Part shown: piece after piece, positions 60,903-64,000 of the stretch
Layout: each line of letters begins with the position of its first letter
Numbering within the stretch: position 1 is the first letter of the stretch
DNA from: Dioscorea cayenensis subsp. rotundata
Taxonomy: Eukaryota > Streptophyta > Magnoliopsida > Dioscoreales > Dioscoreaceae
Length of the DNA: 64,000 nucleotides
Reading direction: 5' to 3'
NCBI RefSeq assembly: GCF_009730915.1
Contig: NC_052482.1
Location: forward strand, 1,054,001 to 1,118,000
The notes under the pieces: model-generated
What the model was told of the DNA's origin: nothing
Seen by the model: the letters and a program-made list of their open reading frames with translations, nothing else
The model's database searches: none
Made by a program: the position numbers and the translations under genes

Positions 60903-62034
60903 AATGTTTTGAAAATTGGATCAGGAAGCGACCCGGCCTCACGTTTGGGTCACTGGTTGATCGATCCGACCGGATGATTAGTTTTGGTTGGACCGGATGA
61001 TGTCATATATATATATTTTATTTAAAAAATATTAAATTGTAAATATATTGTGTGACAATCAAATAATATATATTAAACCAACAATTTTTTGTTAGAAAAA
61101 TGATCAACTTCATGAGTAAAAAAACTAATTGTGTAAATTATACTATATCAATCAAAGCTTACTCAACTTCTAACAAAAACCTATGCTAAAAGTAAAACCA
61201 AAAAATTGGGATCAATAAAATGTATGTCACTAGCATATAATATAAACTTCATACAAATTCTGAACACCTGAAAAGTCAAGTAGTCCAACTTCAATTACAT
61301 CTTATTTGCACATGTTGTAAACTTATCGGCGACCTTGTCAACTCCAAATGCCAATTTCTTAACAAGAAATAGAGATATGAACAAACTAAGTTATTAATAG
61401 AAGAAAAAAAACACATGAAAAAAAAATGTAACTAAATTGATAAAACTGGATTGACAAAATCATAACAAAATCAAGAATGACAAATAAATAACCAAACTAA
61501 TATTTTTGAAATAAACACAAGAAAGCACCAAAACATACATGATTCATCCTCAAAGAAGGAAAATATTAGGAATTAGTCTTGAAGAGGAAAACCTAGAAAG
61601 AATAGATCAATCCAAGAACCTCCAACTCCAAGTGTAGAAATTGAGCTTGATGGGAGAGATCGGATGAGGCTTCCAATTGATGAATAATCCTTTCTTTAAT
61701 TCTTCCTTCTTTGAGCAAAGCAAGGTTGATGGGAGAGATTGGATGAGGCGGCTGAAATGGTGAAATTGAAACCATGAAAGTGAAAAATGAAAATCCTCAA
61801 ATCAGGAAAGACATAAACCCAAAAAAAAAAAAATTATTAAAAAAAATTAAAATAACAAAAAACTAAAAACCGGGGTTTGCCCGGTTCCAGTTCAACCGGC
61901 CGGTTCATTAGTTTTAAATGGGTTTTACTGGGTTTAGCTTTGGTCAACTTTTGATATTAAACCGGACCGGACTGTTTTCCGGTTTCTGGTTTTTCCGGTC
62001 TGACCAGCCGGTCAGATTCGGTTTTCAAAACATT
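60903..62034. mobile_element. CCGG-rich inverted-repeat DNA element, present only in unit B
   Basis: The ends AATGTTTTGAAAATTGGATC and (complement) AATGTTTTGAAAACCGAATC form an inverted repeat of about 20 bp. Both sub-terminal zones are rich in ACCGG/CCGGTT motifs. The interior is AT-rich and codes for nothing recognisable. Flanks GTTAAAAAC and GCACAAAAG could be a decayed 9-bp target duplication, which would suit a MULE; unit A shows the empty site (near 53799-53806). It belongs with the element at 26870-27592 by design. Confidence 0.65.
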
Positions 62035-62159
62035 GCACAAAAGAGGATAAGGATCAGCAAACACTTCTGTCATTCAAGCTTGGAAAATGAAATTAAGAGA
62101 GCCTTGTTTGTATTTATGTCATGGATGACGTATTTATATATTCAGCCATAGAAAAGTGT

Positions 62160-62226
62160 TTGTTGGGGCAGGGACGGAGCTAGGGGTTGGTGAAGGGCAA
62201 TGGCCCTGCCTAGTTTTTGTTTTTTT

Positions 62227-62267
<41 letters not shown>

Positions 62268-62440
62268 TTTGTGGGGGAAAGGGCGGAGCTAGGGGTGGGT
62301 GAAAGGGGCCATGGCCATGCCTAGTTTTTGTTTTTGAATTCAATAATATATATATGTATATATCAGCCATAGAAAAGTGTTTGTGGGGCAGGGGCGGAGC
62401 TAGGAGTGGGTGAAGGGTTTGTGGTCCTGCCTAGTTTTTG
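62160..62440. repeat. Tandem hAT-end-like units upstream of SDR gene B (three)
   Basis: Three copies of the G-rich core GGAGCTAGG..TGGGTGAA..GG (near 62174, 62285 and 62395), separated by (TA)n runs of different length. Unit A has two, so the array has changed since duplication. Confidence 0.55.
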
Positions 62441-62950
62441 AATTTTTTTAATAATATATATATATATAAATATATAATATAAAAATTAATATTTTTAGAA
62501 GAAATCTTTGTGAAATTTTATTATTTAGCTGTTTAATATTTTACAAATTGATTTATATAATTTCTGTTTTTATAAGAACCTATTATTTGATGAGTTGGTT
62601 TTTTTTTTTACAAATTAGTATATATTGACAAAAAATATTATAGTTTAAAAAAAATTTTATAAAATATTATAGTTTGACCTTTTGACATTTAAAAAATTGA
62701 TAATATAGTAATAAATTTTTTTTGTAAAATTTATTGTTTGATAATTTGATTTTCTAAAAATTAGTATATATATGCTATTTAAAAAAAAGTATAACTTTAA
62801 GAAAATATTTATAAAATTGAAAATTTACCTCATTCACTTTTTACTTGTCCTTTAAAAAAATTTCTAACTCCTTTTAAAAAATATTTTTGCCTCCGTTAAA
62901 ACCTTTCTAACTCCGTTCAGTTTGTTGGAGGGTTTAGCAAGATTCACTCC

Positions 62951-62957
62951 TATATAA
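62951..62957 (+). promoter_or_regulatory. TATA box of SDR gene B
   Basis: TATATAA in the context TCACTCCTATATAAGGAGG, 47 bp before the ATG. The promoter-proximal sequence matches unit A almost base for base over the last 60 bases before the ATG. Confidence 0.6.
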
Positions 62958-63003
62958 GGAGGACTACAAACGAGTATGAAACAAAGACAATATATCCATT
63001 GAG

Positions 63004-64000
<997 letters not shown>

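Overview
The window is nuclear DNA of a flowering plant. It is AT-rich and holds multi-exon genes with GT-AG introns, (TA)n and (TTA)n microsatellites, many small inverted-repeat transposons, a Ty1-copia retrotransposon and LINE debris. The proteins match plant families: branched-chain keto-acid dehydrogenase E2, FLZ zinc finger, peroxisomal multifunctional protein, SWEET, HIG1 and tropinone-reductase-like SDRs. I cannot name the species. A gap of exactly 1000 N (40388-41387) marks a scaffold join.

Layout. 1-6.9 kb: a complete minus-strand gene for the mitochondrial branched-chain 2-oxoacid dehydrogenase E2 subunit (8 exons, 498 aa). 8.7-10.1 kb: a decayed DUF4283 retroelement ORF. 13.4-16.0 kb: a GC-richer island, then a short FLZ zinc-finger gene (3 exons, 106 aa) built from ORFs too short to stand out singly. 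18.2-27.6 kb: transposon-rich DNA with hAT-like and Stowaway-like MITEs, a SINE-like element, a CCGG-rich inverted-repeat element, a compound tandem repeat and two LC8 dynein-light-chain-like fragments. 28.1-34.5 kb: an 18-exon peroxisomal beta-oxidation gene of the MFP2 type (718 aa, C-terminal SRL) behind four G-boxes. 37.8-40.3 kb: a clade-IV-like SWEET sugar transporter (6 exons, 292 aa). 41.7 kb: the last exon of a HIG1-domain mitochondrial gene whose start lies in or near the gap. 45.9-64.0 kb: a tandem segmental duplication whose two units each end in a tropinone-reductase-like SDR gene.

The duplication is the most informative structure. Unit A (about 45.9-56.3 kb) and unit B (about 56.4 kb to beyond the window) share a decayed copia RNase H fragment, hAT-like end arrays and the SDR gene. 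Each then gained or lost different sequence. A carries a young copia element and a fold-back MITE. B carries a 5'-truncated LINE and a CCGG-rich inverted-repeat element, and has lost about 0.5 kb present in A. The other unit serves as the empty-site control for each event.

The genes form no operon-like or cluster pathway. E2 (valine, leucine and isoleucine breakdown) and MFP2 (fatty-acid beta-oxidation) are both catabolic, and FLZ proteins are known as SnRK1 adaptors, but their proximity here is probably chance. I found no clearly new biological system. The points most worth checking are a 55-nt intron in the FLZ gene, a one-base frame problem in MFP2 exon 15, a GC-AG intron in SWEET, and the duplication's presence/absence history.
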